A stretch of DNA of 64,000 nt from Palsa-504 sp963744005 (GTDB lineage: Bacteria; Actinomycetota; Actinomycetes; Streptosporangiales; Streptosporangiaceae). The position numbers and the translations under genes are program-made. Where the stretch lies: assembly GCA_963744005.1 (NCBI GenBank), contig CAVURU010000003.1, positions 1,426,001-1,490,000 of the forward strand. The letters run 5' to 3'. Shown here one piece after another: positions 42,078-52,387 of the stretch (positions are counted from its first letter, which is position 1; every line of letters begins with the position of its first letter). The notes below the pieces were generated by a model. That model did no database searches, was not told the origin of the DNA, and saw nothing but the letters and a program-made list of their open reading frames with translations.

Positions 42078-44033
42078 TCATCCGTTCAGGCGGATCTTGG
42101 CCGGAGTGGAGCCGTCCGGCGGGATCTGCAGGGTGGCCAGGGCCTGCTTCATGACGTTGTAGAAGACCGGCCCGGCGACCACGGCCCCGTAGTAGCCGCC
42201 TTTCTTGGGGTTCTGCACGTTGACCGCGACCACCAGCTGCGGGTTATCGCCGGGAGCCATGCCAATGTAGCTCGAACCATAGACGCACAGCGCGCAGCTT
42301 CCGTTGGATTCCTGCGAGGTTCCGGTCTTGGCGGCGATGGCGTAACCCGGGATGATGCCCCAGGGCTGGCCGCCTTCGGAGTCGATGGCGGGCACCTGCT
42401 CCAGGATCTGACGCAGCTCGGCGGCGGTCTTGGCCTGAATGACGCGGGTGCTGGCCGGGGCGGCGGCCGGGGTGTACTTGCCCGCGGCGTCGGTGCTGCC
42501 CGCGACCAGGGTGGGCTGCACCCGCACGCCGTTGTTGGCGATCGTCGCGTAGACCTCGGCCATCTGCACGGCGGTCGCGGCCACGCCCTGGCCGAAGGCC
42601 AGCGTGTACCGGGTGTCCGGCCACCACTGCGAGACCGGGGGCAGGTCGCCGGACGTCTCGCCGGGCAGGTCCAGCCCGCTCGGCTGGCCCAGCCCGAAGG
42701 CCTTCAGGTAGTCGTACTCGACCTGCGGGGTAATGTGCGCGGCGACCTGGGAGATGCCGACGTTGGAGGAGTGCGCGATGATGCCCGCGATGGTGTACTT
42801 CTCGCCGGGCGACCACTCGGCGTCGTGGATGAGCTGCCCGCCCTCGTTGATCTGGTACGGGATCTTGTAGGCGCTCATCGGCGTCTGGCCGCCCTTTTCG
42901 AACGCGGCGGAGGCCGCGATGACCTTGGCCGTCGAGCCCGGCTCGAACTGGGCCTGCACAGCCAGGTCGGTGGCCTGGCTGACGTTGGTGATGGTCGACG
43001 GGTCATAGGTGGGCCACTGGGCCATGGCCAGGATGTGACCGGTCTTGGGCTGGATGATCACCACCGTGCAGTTGCTGGCCTGGCTCTTGGCCACCTGGTC
43101 GGCGCAGGCCTGCTGGGCCTGGTACTGCAGCGCGGGGACGATGGTGAGCCGCAGGCTGCTGCCGTTGACCACCGCCTTGTCGTCACTGCCCGCGAGCGGG
43201 ATCTGCTGGCCGTTGGTGCCGATCTGGACCTGCTCGCTGCCGGACTTCCCGGCCAGCAGCGAGTTGTACTGCTGCTCCAGGCCGGCCGCGCCGGTCAGGT
43301 TGCCCTGCTTGTCGGAGCCGGTGAAGCCGAGGAGGTCGGCCATGGAGTCGCCGTCGGGATAGGACCGGGCGTAGCTGGGGGTGAGCGCGATGCCGGGCAG
43401 GTTGGCCGCGGAGATGGCGTTGCCCGCCGCGGCGGACACGCCCTTGGCCAGCACGACGTACTGCGGCGAGGTCGGGTTCTGGAGCAGGTTCAGGACCTGG
43501 TCGACCGGCATGCTGAGGTAGCCGGCCAGCTTGGCCGCGACCTGGTTCAGCTGCGCGGCCGGGATCTGCGGCGGGTCGGCGTAGACCAGGTAGGTCTCCA
43601 CGGTCATGGCCAGCACCTCGCCGTTGGCGCCGGCGATGGTGCCGCGCAGCGCGGGCAGCTCGATCGTCTTGTCCCGCTGGTCGGAGGCCAGGGTGCGGAA
43701 CTTGCCGCCCTCGAAGCCCTGGAGCTGGACCAGGCGCGCCCCGAACAGGGTCAGCACGAAGGCGATGGCCAGCAGGGTGATGCCGAGGCGGCGGACCGGG
43801 TTGGCCCGCGGGATGATGCGGCGCGGCGGCCGGGGCGGCGGCGGCTTGGCGGAGACGGTGCGCGGCCGCGGTACCGGGGCTGTCCGGGCCGAACGGACCT
43901 GGCTGCGCGGCCCGGGCCTAACGGACGGCCCGGCGGGCCTGCGCCGCGGGTCGCGGGACCGGTCCGGCCGGCCGGCGGAGGGTCCCGCGGGGCCGCCGCG
44001 GGGAGGACGAGGCGGCGGCGAACCCGCCGTCAC
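42078..44033 (-). CDS. ftsI: Division-specific penicillin-binding protein 3 (FtsI)
   Basis: 651 residues from GTG 44033, overlapping the ftsL-like stop by 4 bp; the frame runs open upstream into ftsL antisense/other-frame sequence and is not a fusion. A Pro/Arg-rich cytoplasmic tail, one transmembrane segment (LGITLLAIAFVLTLFGARLVQ), a PBP dimer domain and the transpeptidase domain follow. Active-site motifs are STAK (in FEPGSTAKVIAAS), SSN (IAHSSNVGIS) and KTGT (AAKTGTSQES). No PASTA domains. Cross-links septal peptidoglycan with FtsW. Confidence 0.95.
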   Translation of the reverse strand: MTAGSPPPRPPRGGPAGPSAGRPDRSRDPRRRPAGPSVRPGPRSQVRSARTAPVPRPRTVSAKPPPPRPPRRIIPRANPVRRLGITLLAIAFVLTLFGARLVQLQGFEGGKFRTLASDQRDKTIELPALRGTIAGANGEVLAMTVETYLVYADPPQIPAAQLNQVAAKLAGYLSMPVDQVLNLLQNPTSPQYVVLAKGVSAAAGNAISAANLPGIALTPSYARSYPDGDSMADLLGFTGSDKQGNLTGAAGLEQQYNSLLAGKSGSEQVQIGTNGQQIPLAGSDDKAVVNGSSLRLTIVPALQYQAQQACADQVAKSQASNCTVVIIQPKTGHILAMAQWPTYDPSTITNVSQATDLAVQAQFEPGSTAKVIAASAAFEKGGQTPMSAYKIPYQINEGGQLIHDAEWSPGEKYTIAGIIAHSSNVGISQVAAHITPQVEYDYLKAFGLGQPSGLDLPGETSGDLPPVSQWWPDTRYTLAFGQGVAATAVQMAEVYATIANNGVRVQPTLVAGSTDAAGKYTPAAAPASTRVIQAKTAAELRQILEQVPAIDSEGGQPWGIIPGYAIAAKTGTSQESNGSCALCVYGSSYIGMAPGDNPQLVVAVNVQNPKKGGYYGAVVAGPVFYNVMKQALATLQIPPDGSTPAKIRLNG

Positions 44034-44635
44034 GGGGTGTACCCGGGCACGTCGATCTGCGACTGGGCCGAGGACGGATGACCCTTGACCACCTTGCCGC
44101 TCTTGGGGTCGACGAACTGGAGGTTCGGGTTCGGCTTCATGCCGAGCTCTTCGGCCTCCCGGGCGATCTGGGCCGGCGAGGAGGACTGCGCCACCTGCTG
44201 GGTGAGCAGCTGCTGCTGCTTGGCCAGCGCGGCGTTCTGCTGCTGCAGGCTGGTGACCTGGTAGGAGCCTGCGGCCAGGGTGGTGCTGATGACCAGCAGG
44301 CAGACCAGCGCGCCGCCGAGCAGGGCGACCAGGAGCAGGATGAACGGGGCCCGCGGGTGCCGGACCCGGGGCCGGGCCAGCGCCGGGCGGTCCAGCTCCG
44401 GGCGGGACGGCGGCCGGCCGGGCTTGGCGGGCAGCGGCCGGGTGGCGGGCCGGGTCGCCGGGTAGGGCCGGGTGTGACGCGGCGCGTCGACCGGGCGGGT
44501 CCGGGGCGGGGCACCGCGCCCGGCGGGCACGGCCCGGGGTGTTCGGGCGGCCCGCTCCGGGGGCGCGCCCCGGCCGGCCGGGCGGCTGCCCGGGCTGACC
44601 GTGCTGGGGGTGCGCGGCGTCGTGGACGTGGCCAT
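44030..44635 (-). CDS. FtsL-like bitopic septum protein
   Basis: 201 residues. About 100 residues rich in Pro, Arg, Ala and Thr form the cytoplasmic tail, followed by one transmembrane segment (FILLLVALLGGALVCLLVISTTLAAG), a coiled coil (YQVTSLQQQNAALAKQQQLLTQQVAQ), then AREAEELGMKPNPNLQFV, as in the FtsL/DivIC group. The position between rsmH and ftsI fits ftsL, but the sequence is divergent as usual for this family. It would form part of the FtsQLB complex. Confidence 0.82.
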   Translation of the reverse strand: MATSTTPRTPSTVSPGSRPAGRGAPPERAARTPRAVPAGRGAPPRTRPVDAPRHTRPYPATRPATRPLPAKPGRPPSRPELDRPALARPRVRHPRAPFILLLVALLGGALVCLLVISTTLAAGSYQVTSLQQQNAALAKQQQLLTQQVAQSSSPAQIAREAEELGMKPNPNLQFVDPKSGKVVKGHPSSAQSQIDVPGYTP

Positions 44636-44652
44636 TCAGTGCCCCCTTGGGA

Positions 44653-45621
44653 TCATGCGGCGTCCCGGATTCGCTCCGCCGCCCGCAGCCGGGCTGACGC
44701 CGCACGCGGGTTGCCAGCGACTTCTTCGTGCTCCGGGCGCTCGGCGCCCCTGGTCAGCAGGCGGAACTGCGCGGTGGAGGCCTGCGCGGGCACCGGCAGG
44801 CGCGGCGGCGTCTGGTCGGTGGACAGGCGGACCAGGTCGCGCTTGACGATGCGGTCCTCGAGCGAGTGGTAGGCCAGGACGACGATGCGGCCGCCGACGG
44901 CCAGCACCTCCAGGGCGGCGGGCAGGGCCCGGCGCAGGGTGCCGAGCTCGTCGTTGACCTCGATCCGCAGGGCCTGGAAGGTCCGCTTGGCGGGGTTGCC
45001 GCCGGTCCGGCGGGTGGCGGCCGGGATGGCGTCCTTGACGATGGCAGACAGCCGCTGGGTGGAGGTGATCGGCGCGGCGGCCCGCTCGCGGACCACAGCA
45101 CGGGCGATCCGCTGGGCGAAGCGCTCCTCGCCGTACTCGCGGAGTACCCGGGTCAGCTCGGCGGCCGAGTACTCATTGATGACGTCCGCCGCGGTCAGGT
45201 CCCTGGTGCGGTCCATCCGCATGTCGAGGGGGGCGTCCTGGGCGTAGGCGAAGCCGCGCTCGGCGTCATCCAGCTGCGGGGAGGAGACACCCAGGTCGAA
45301 CAGCAGCCCCATGATCTGGACCGGATCCGGGCCTGCGGCGGGCAGCGCGGCGACGATCTCCGGGATCTCGTCGTAGCGGGCGTGCACGAGGGTGACGCGG
45401 TCGGCGTACGGGGCGAGCAGGTCGCGGGCCGCGTCGATGGCGGCCACGTCGGCGTCCACGCCGACCACCCGGAGGCCGGGGCAGGCGTCGAGCAGGGCCC
45501 GGGCGTGCCCGGCCCGGCCCAGGGTGGCGTCGATGAGGACCGCGCCCGGGCCGTCCAAGGCCGGGGCGAGCAGGGCGGTGACCCGGCCGGCCAGCACCGG
45601 CACGTGCGCTTGTCCTGCCAT
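44653..45621 (-). CDS. rsmH: 16S rRNA m4C1402 methyltransferase RsmH (MraW)
   Basis: 322 residues from ATG 45621, preceded by GAGAGGGGG; it starts at the typical AHVPVLAGRV. Methylates N4 of C1402 in 16S rRNA using SAM. SAM-binding parts are AVLIDATLGRAGHA, VVGVDADVAAIDAARD, LLFDLGVSSPQLDDAERGFAYAQDAPLDMRMD, and the C-terminal LAYHSLEDRIVK. The gap to the ftsL-like gene is 17 bp; the gene is second in the mraZ-headed cluster. Confidence 0.96.
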   Translation of the reverse strand: MAGQAHVPVLAGRVTALLAPALDGPGAVLIDATLGRAGHARALLDACPGLRVVGVDADVAAIDAARDLLAPYADRVTLVHARYDEIPEIVAALPAAGPDPVQIMGLLFDLGVSSPQLDDAERGFAYAQDAPLDMRMDRTRDLTAADVINEYSAAELTRVLREYGEERFAQRIARAVVRERAAAPITSTQRLSAIVKDAIPAATRRTGGNPAKRTFQALRIEVNDELGTLRRALPAALEVLAVGGRIVVLAYHSLEDRIVKRDLVRLSTDQTPPRLPVPAQASTAQFRLLTRGAERPEHEEVAGNPRAASARLRAAERIRDAA

Positions 45622-45773
45622 CCGTCCCCCTCTCCGTGTCCGGAGGTCCTGTCCTGCTGCGTCTGCGCGTCCGCCGTCTCCCCCTCGGCCGGCCCCCATC
45701 TGCGAGCGCTGCCGGCTGGCACCGGGGAAGTGATGCCAGCAGGGAGCGGCGGATGGAGGCCGGCCCGCGATCG

Positions 45774-46205
45774 TCAGAGGATTCCGGGGAACACCTCCTC
45801 GGAGGCTTCGGCGAACGAGTCTTCCTGCGTGCCCAGGTAGTTCTCCCAGGCCTGGCTGTCCCAGATCTCGAGGCGGGTGTTGGCGCCGATGACCACGCAG
45901 TCCCGCTGCAGCCCGGCGTAGGTCCGCAGGGCGGCCGGGACGGTGACCCGGCCCTGCCGGTCGGGAAGCTCGTCAGAGGCGCCGGAGAACAGCACGCGGC
46001 TGTAGTCCCGGGCCGCCTTGTCGGTCACCGGCGAGTTGCGGAGCTTCTCGGTGATGCGCGCGAACTCATCTCGCGGCCAGACGAACAGGCAGCGTTCCTG
46101 CCCTCTGGTGATCACCACTCCTCCAGCAAGTTCTTCCCGGTACTTGGCCGGCAGGAAGAGGCGGCCCTTCTCGTCCAGCCGCGGCTGATGAGTGCCGAGA
46201 AACAC
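45774..46205 (-). CDS. mraZ: Transcriptional regulator MraZ
   Basis: 143 residues from GTG 46205, two AbrB-like SpoVT repeats: FLGTHQPRLDEKGRLFLPAKYREEL and LPDRQGRVTVPAALRTYAGL, each with the DxxGR/RxxxP core. MraZ forms rings and binds direct repeats at its own promoter to control the dcw genes. Four such repeats are visible upstream. It heads the cluster running to ftsQ/ftsZ. Confidence 0.96.
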   Translation of the reverse strand: MFLGTHQPRLDEKGRLFLPAKYREELAGGVVITRGQERCLFVWPRDEFARITEKLRNSPVTDKAARDYSRVLFSGASDELPDRQGRVTVPAALRTYAGLQRDCVVIGANTRLEIWDSQAWENYLGTQEDSFAEASEEVFPGIL

Positions 46206-46231
46206 GGGCCCTCACCTCCTGCGCCATCCCC

Positions 46232-46273
46232 CACCACTGCGCTCCACTGTACTCCACATTGCTCCACCGTCAA
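46232..46273 (-). promoter_or_regulatory. mraZ promoter with four MraZ boxes
   Basis: On the minus strand, GTGGAG at 46262-46267, 46252-46257 and 46242-46247 and GTGGTG at 46232-46237 are spaced exactly 10 bp. TTGACG (46268-46273), a 16-bp spacer and TACAGT (46246-46251) form a plausible promoter that the boxes overlap. Confidence 0.82.
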
Positions 46274-46671
46274 CGTCTCCGGGCCGCAATTCTTCGATTC
46301 GGCGCCGCAAAACCCCAGCTAGATCGATGGGGAGCGATGTGGGGGAAATCCAGGCCCCGAGCTCGCCCGGCCGGGCGGCCGAGCGGCGGCGCCACTCGGC
46401 CGCCTCGTGCCATCGCTGCGTCTGCGCAGCTCAGGATCATGAACCGGTTCGGGGTTCGAGTTCGCCAGGCGGTCGCGAGGGCCGCCGGGGAGCGCTGGTG
46501 GGGGGATGTGGAGCGGCGGGGGTGCGGCGGGGTAACGATGGGGCGGCGATGGGGTCGCGAGACGTCGCGGGAGAGCCAAAGGAGGACGTACTGTAGCGGT
46601 ACAGCCGCTCGGCCGGGAGCGCAGATCGGGGTCTGGCTGGCCCTGCCCGCCAGCGCGTTCAGGGAGGCCTT
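46274..46671. other. Intergenic region between mraZ and moxR
   Basis: About 400 bp between divergent genes with no coding frame I can support. It must hold the promoter for the moxR-DUF58-tgpA operon. I see a small hairpin ctgta-gcgg-tacag near 46,590-46,605 but no convincing -35/-10 pair, no tRNA and no RNase P RNA core. Confidence 0.5.
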
Positions 46672-47646
<975 letters not shown>

Positions 47647-47685
47647 GGCTCGCCCGGCTGGGTCGGCGGTTTCGGAAGGAGAGCC

Positions 47686-48991
47686 ATGCGGGCGCTGTTC
47701 GGCTCGCTTACCACCCGGGGCCGGTCGTTCGTCGCCGCGGGCGGCGCGGCCATCGTGTGCGGGCTGGCCATACCGGAGACCGACCTGGTCCGGGTGGGCG
47801 CCCTGCTGGTCATCCTCCCGCTGGTCTCGGCGATGATCGCCCGCCGGTCCCGGTACCGGCTGACCTGCACCAGGCGGCTGGATCCGCCGCGGGTGCCGGC
47901 CGGGCACCCCGGCCACGGTCACGGCGCAGCTGGCCAACGTGTCGCGGCGGCGGACGGCCGTCCTGCTGGCCGAGGACGTGACGCCGCAGCCGATGGGCCG
48001 CCAGCCGCGGTTCGTGCTGGACGAGATCGAGCCGGGCGGGAACCGCGAGCTCAGCTATCAGCTCCGGTCCGACGCCCGCGGCCGGTTCACCATCGGGCCG
48101 CTGCGGGTCCGGGTGGCGGACGCGTTCGGGCTGGTGGAGATCACCCGGTCCTTCGCCGCGACCAGCACGCTGGTGGTGACGCCGAGGATCTACCCGCTGC
48201 CGCGGGCCTCGGCGCAGAGCAGCTGGCTGGGCGAGGGCGACGGGGGGATGCGGACCATCTCGGCGACCGGCGAGGACGACGCGGCGCCCCGGGCCTACCA
48301 GGACGGCGACGGCCTGCGGCGGGTGCACTGGCGGTCGACGGCGCGCTACGGCGAGCTGATGGTGCGGCGCGAGGAGCACCAGTGGCGCAACAGCGCGTCG
48401 GTCTTCCTGGACACCCGGCGGCTCGCGCATGCGGGCCGCGGGGTCTCGGCCACGTTCGAGTTCGCGGTGAGCGCGGCGGCCTCGATCGGCGCCCACCTGA
48501 CCGGCGAGGGGTTCCGGGCCCGGCTGATCACCGAGGCAGGCGAGATCGCGCCGAGCGGCACCTTCTCCGACACCCTGCTGGACATGCTGGCCGTCATCAA
48601 CCCGTCGCGGGAGACCAGCATCGTGCCTGGCACCGCGGCCCTGGCCGCGGCCGGGGGCCAGCTGATCGCGGTGCTCGGGCGGCTGTCCGAGCAGGACGCC
48701 GGGATCCTGGCCGCCAGCCGCCGCGGCAACGCGCCCGCGATGGCGCTGCTGCTGACCGTCCCGGCGTGGAGCTCGTGGAATCAGGGGGCGGCGGCGGGCG
48801 ACGAGACGACGCGCGCCGCGCAGATCCTGTCCGCGGCGGGCTGGCGGGTGGCCACGGCCAGCCCGGGCACGCCGCTGGCCCAGGCCTGGCAGCAGCTGCA
48901 CCGGCCGGCCGACCGGCCGCTGCCGCCGGCGGGCCTGGGAAGCTCCGCGGGCCTGGGAGGCGCCGCGGGCTACCGAAGCGGGCCGGCATGA
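47686..48991 (+). CDS. DUF58 membrane protein (frameshift near 47.91 kb)
   Basis: 434 residues if one base is removed at about 47,905-47,913 (gccgggcacc). The first frame from ATG 47686 (GGAAGGAG upstream) encodes a two-helix membrane anchor and ends at RLDPPRVPAG. The second resumes TPATVTAQLANVSRRRTAVLLAEDV and carries the DUF58 core (DGLRRVHWRSTARYGELMVRREE) with a vWA-like C-terminal part. The stop overlaps the next ATG by 4 bp. A run-on reading joins it to the next gene in frame but is an artefact of the indel. Confidence 0.88.
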
Positions 48992-51747
48992 CCCGGAACC
49001 GCCGGATGACGCTGACCGTCGCGGTCGCGTGCATACTCGCCTCGCTCGTGCTCTACCCGCTGTTCGAGGGCGCTCAGTGGTTCTACGCGGGGGCCGGGGC
49101 GGTCATCACGGTCGCGGCCTTCGGCGCGCTGAGCCGGCTCCGGCCGCTGCCGGTGGTGGCCGGGTTCCTGATCGTGCTGGCCGGGCTGCTGCTGTACCTG
49201 AACGTGGTCTTCGAGGTGCGCCACTCGTGGGCGATCATCCCCACCGGGGACTCGATCACCCGGCTGTGGCAGCTGGCCGGGACCGGAATCGGCGACACCC
49301 GCAAGTACGCCCCGCCCGCGCCGACCCGGCCGAGCCTGGTGCTCATCGCGGCGGCCGGGATCGGCTTCACGGCCGCGGTGACCGACCTGATCGCGGTCCG
49401 GCTCCGGTCCGCGGCCCTGGCCGGGCTGCCGCTGCTGGTCCTGTTCACCGTGCCGGTCACGATGAACGCCCAGCATGAGGACGTGGGCACGGCCATAGTC
49501 TTCGGCCTGGGGGCAGCGGGCTACCTGGCCATGCTGAGTGCCGACGGCCGCGACCGGATCCGGGTGTGGGGCAGGCTGGTGTCCCTGTGGCGATCCGGTT
49601 CGCTGTCCGGGACCTACGTCGCCGGCGGCCCATCATCCCCCCAAGGCCCATCATCCCCCCAAAGCCCATCATCCCCATCAGGCCCCGTGCCGCAGGCGGC
49701 GGCCGAGCCGGCGCCGGGCGAGGCCCGGCCGGAGAGCCTGAAGGCGGCCGGGCCGGACACCCGCGCGCTGGCCGCGGCGGGCCGCCGGGTCGGGCTGGCG
49801 TCGGTGGTGCTGGCCCTGTTCGTGCCGCTGGTCGTGCCCGGGCTGCACGCCAGCAAGCTGTTCTCCTCCGGCCCGGGCATCGGGGGCCGGGGCGGCAGCG
49901 CGACCTCGGCCGCACTGCCCGACACGCTCCAGCAGACCCTGCAGCAGCTTCAGGAGTCCCACAAGCCGACCACGGTGCTGACCTACACCACCAGCGCCCC
50001 GGCGCAGGTGATGGCCGATAACCCGCCCTACCTGCGGACCTATGTCTACGACACGCTGAACGGCGGCGGCCAGTGGACCGGCGACTACGCCTCGGGCCAG
50101 CAGCAGGCCAGCACGCTGCCGCCGCCGCAGGGACTGACCAACCCGGGCTCGTTCCCGCAGTACACGGTGTCGGTCAGGGTGGCAGGCAACGCGCTGACGA
50201 ACAAGTCGCTGCCCACCTTCCTGGCCCTGCCCTACCCGGTCGTGCAGGTCTCCGCCACGGCCGGGGATTTCCTGGCCGATCCCAAGCTGATGGTGTTCTC
50301 GCAGTTCGCCGGCGCCGAGGTGCAGGCCTACCGGGGCACGTACGCGGCGGTGAGCCCCAGCGCGGCCCAGCTGAACGACGCCGCGCCGCCGTCATCGGAC
50401 AGCCTGGCCGCCGACCGGGCGCTCCCGGCGGCGTTCCAGACCGCGGCCCTGAAGCAGATCGCCAGGCAGGTGACGGCGGGTTACAGCACCGAGTTCGGCA
50501 AGGTCAACGCGCTGGCCACCTGGCTGTCCGGGTCGCAGTTCACCTACAGCTCGGGCGCGCCGCCGGTCAACTCCCCGGCCAGCCTGCTCAGCTTCCTGAC
50601 CAAGGTCCGCTCCGGCGTGTGCGTGCAGTCGGCGTACGCGATGACGGTGCTCACCCGCCTGCTCGGCATCCCGGCCCGGCTGGCGGGCGGCTTCACCGCG
50701 GGTGCCCGGTCAGGGAACGGCTACGTGGTCAAGACCGACGACGCGCACGCGTGGGCCGAGGTCTACTTCGCCGGCTACGGCTGGATCAAGTTCGAGGCCA
50801 CGCCGAACGGCGGGGACGGCACCGCCCGGGCGGGCAGCTACCAGACGTCGGGCGGGACGTCGGCCGGCGGGACGTCCGGGGGCAGCACGGCCACCGGGCC
50901 GTCGGCGAGTGCGACCGGTTCGTCGGGGGCACCGGGCCTGGGGGCCAGGAAGCTCATCCCGGACGACTCAGGGACGGGCGGAAGCGGGCCGGCCAACACG
51001 GCCGGGACGCCGTGGACGGCGATCGCCCTGGCCGTGGCGGCGGCCGTCGCCCTGGCGGCCGGGATCGCCGCGATCGCGGCCTCGCCCGCGCGGCGGGCCG
51101 AAGCCTCCCATCCGGCCGACGGGACCCAGCGACGGCGGGGGGCAGGCCTGCCCGCCGTGGCGCTGGTGGTGGCCGCCGCGGCGATCGTGGCCCTGACCCT
51201 GTACCGGCTGCTGGCTCATACCTCCGGCCTGAACCTGCAGGCGGCCTGGGCCACGGTGGGCATCGCTTTCGGCGCGGCCGGGGCGGCGGCCCTGGTCGTC
51301 CCGGGCGTGATCCGGGTGGCCCGGCGACGGTGGCGCTGGCACCGGGCCGGCGATGACGCGGGCCGGGCCCATGCGGCCTGGCTGGAGTTCGGCGACGACC
51401 TGCAGGATCTCGGTGTGCGGCGCTCTCCCAGCGAGCCGCCGCGCACGCTGGCCGACCGGGTCAGCGCCGGGCTGCCGGAGGCGTCCCGGGAGGCGGTCCG
51501 CCGGCTGGCCGTGGCCGAGGAGCGCGCCCTGTATGCGGCGCGGCCGTCGGCATCCGAGAGCCTGCGGGCCGACGGCACGACGGCGCGGCGCGGGATCGAG
51601 GCCGCCGCCCCGCGCGGGCGCCGCTGGCGGGCCAGGATCTTCCCGGCCTCGGTCATCAGCGCGCTGGCCGACGGGGCGGCGCGGATCCCTGACCGGCTGA
51701 CGGCCCTGGTCTCACGCCGCTGGACGGAGCGGCGCTCCATGAGCTGA
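48988..51747 (+). CDS. TgpA-type membrane transglutaminase-like protein
   Basis: 919 residues from ATG 48988. Five or six N-terminal transmembrane segments, an Ala/Pro/Ser/Gln-rich insertion (three near-repeats of SSPQ/SSPS around residues 215-232), a large extracytoplasmic region, and the transglutaminase core: Cys in VRSGVCVQSAYAM (about 544), His in TDDAHAWAEVYF (about 585), and the third position in KFEATPNGG (about 602). A C-terminal transmembrane pair (TAIALAVAAAVALAAGIAAIA, and LPAVALVVAAAAIVALTLYRLL) and a DUF4129-like tail follow. Forms an operon with moxR and DUF58; its substrate is unknown. Confidence 0.93.
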   Translation: MTRNRRMTLTVAVACILASLVLYPLFEGAQWFYAGAGAVITVAAFGALSRLRPLPVVAGFLIVLAGLLLYLNVVFEVRHSWAIIPTGDSITRLWQLAGTGIGDTRKYAPPAPTRPSLVLIAAAGIGFTAAVTDLIAVRLRSAALAGLPLLVLFTVPVTMNAQHEDVGTAIVFGLGAAGYLAMLSADGRDRIRVWGRLVSLWRSGSLSGTYVAGGPSSPQGPSSPQSPSSPSGPVPQAAAEPAPGEARPESLKAAGPDTRALAAAGRRVGLASVVLALFVPLVVPGLHASKLFSSGPGIGGRGGSATSAALPDTLQQTLQQLQESHKPTTVLTYTTSAPAQVMADNPPYLRTYVYDTLNGGGQWTGDYASGQQQASTLPPPQGLTNPGSFPQYTVSVRVAGNALTNKSLPTFLALPYPVVQVSATAGDFLADPKLMVFSQFAGAEVQAYRGTYAAVSPSAAQLNDAAPPSSDSLAADRALPAAFQTAALKQIARQVTAGYSTEFGKVNALATWLSGSQFTYSSGAPPVNSPASLLSFLTKVRSGVCVQSAYAMTVLTRLLGIPARLAGGFTAGARSGNGYVVKTDDAHAWAEVYFAGYGWIKFEATPNGGDGTARAGSYQTSGGTSAGGTSGGSTATGPSASATGSSGAPGLGARKLIPDDSGTGGSGPANTAGTPWTAIALAVAAAVALAAGIAAIAASPARRAEASHPADGTQRRRGAGLPAVALVVAAAAIVALTLYRLLAHTSGLNLQAAWATVGIAFGAAGAAALVVPGVIRVARRRWRWHRAGDDAGRAHAAWLEFGDDLQDLGVRRSPSEPPRTLADRVSAGLPEASREAVRRLAVAEERALYAARPSASESLRADGTTARRGIEAAAPRGRRWRARIFPASVISALADGAARIPDRLTALVSRRWTERRSMS

Positions 51748-51823
51748 GGCCGGGGCGAGCCGGGGTCAGGGCGAGCCGGGTCAGGCAGGCGGCGGCGCAC
51801 GATGGGAAGGCGGGAGGACGGCG

Positions 51824-52261
51824 CTACATTCGCCGGTCGCCCTCCTGACGCCGGTTCCAGCGCTCTTCCAGGCGCTCCATCATCCGGGCCCGCCAGCCGG
51901 CCCGGGGTTGGGGGGCCCGGCCCGGGTTGGTGGACCCGACCGCGCGGAGCTGGGCTCGGCCGCGGCGGGCGCGCGGGGGCCGCACGCGGGCCAGGTGCCG
52001 GCGCCAGCTGACGATCCCCCACAGCAGCGCCAGGGCCGCGACCGCGGCACCGATCGCCTCGAGGTACAGGCGATGAGTCAGTACTCCGGCCACGAGCGCC
52101 CCGGCGCCGACCAGGACACCGAGGACCGCCTGCACCAGCTTGCGCTTGTAGTGCACGCGAGGATCGCTCGAGCGCACGAGGCGCCCGAACTTCGGATCCT
52201 CGCGATAGAGCGCTTGCTCGATCTGCTCAAGCTGGCGCTGCTCGTGTTCAGAGAGCGGCAC
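51824..52261 (-). CDS. DUF3040 family membrane protein
   Basis: 145 residues from GTG 52261, preceded by GGGAGG. Starts with the family motif PLSEHEQRQLEQIEQALYREDPKF, then two transmembrane segments (LVQAVLGVLVGAGALVAGVL and LYLEAIGAAVAALALLWGIV) and a basic, Arg-rich tail ending in MMERLEERWNRRQEGDRRM. Widely found next to dinB in actinobacteria; function unknown. An upstream extension of the frame is open but lacks homologous sequence. Confidence 0.92.
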   Translation of the reverse strand: MPLSEHEQRQLEQIEQALYREDPKFGRLVRSSDPRVHYKRKLVQAVLGVLVGAGALVAGVLTHRLYLEAIGAAVAALALLWGIVSWRRHLARVRPPRARRGRAQLRAVGSTNPGRAPQPRAGWRARMMERLEERWNRRQEGDRRM

Positions 52262-52387
52262 GACGCCTCCCAAGAAAAACCCATGCGCCCGGCACGTGTG
52301 TGCGGTGACCTCCACCTCACATACCCGGTTCTTTTTCCAGAATACGAGCGTCGACACACCGCTTGGAAGAGTAGGCCCAAGAGCGCA

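Noticed and set aside
42078..44705. FtsI with a 224-residue N-terminal extension
   Set aside because: The extension is the shadow of the ftsL-like gene; GTG 44033 overlaps its stop by 4 bp, the arrangement used throughout this cluster.
46440..46500. A tRNA-like T-arm sequence (ggttcgagttc-type) or RNase P RNA near mraZ
   Set aside because: No complementary arms or acceptor stem, and no conserved RNase P core; it remains plain intergenic sequence.
49618..49690. Short tandem repeats (cccatcatcccccca-type) as a mobile element or regulatory array
   Set aside because: They are in-frame codons for a Ser/Pro linker of the TgpA-like protein.
47686..51747. An apparent 1353-residue fusion of a DUF58 start with the TgpA-like protein
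   Set aside because: The middle third of the frame is non-homologous; the DUF58 core is in the next frame and the TgpA-like protein has its own ATG at 48988 overlapping the DUF58 stop. A one-base insertion near 47.91 kb makes the run-on.
51748..51823. Twice-repeated gcgagccgggtcagg downstream of the TgpA-like gene as a terminator
   Set aside because: It is a direct, not inverted, repeat with no stable stem.
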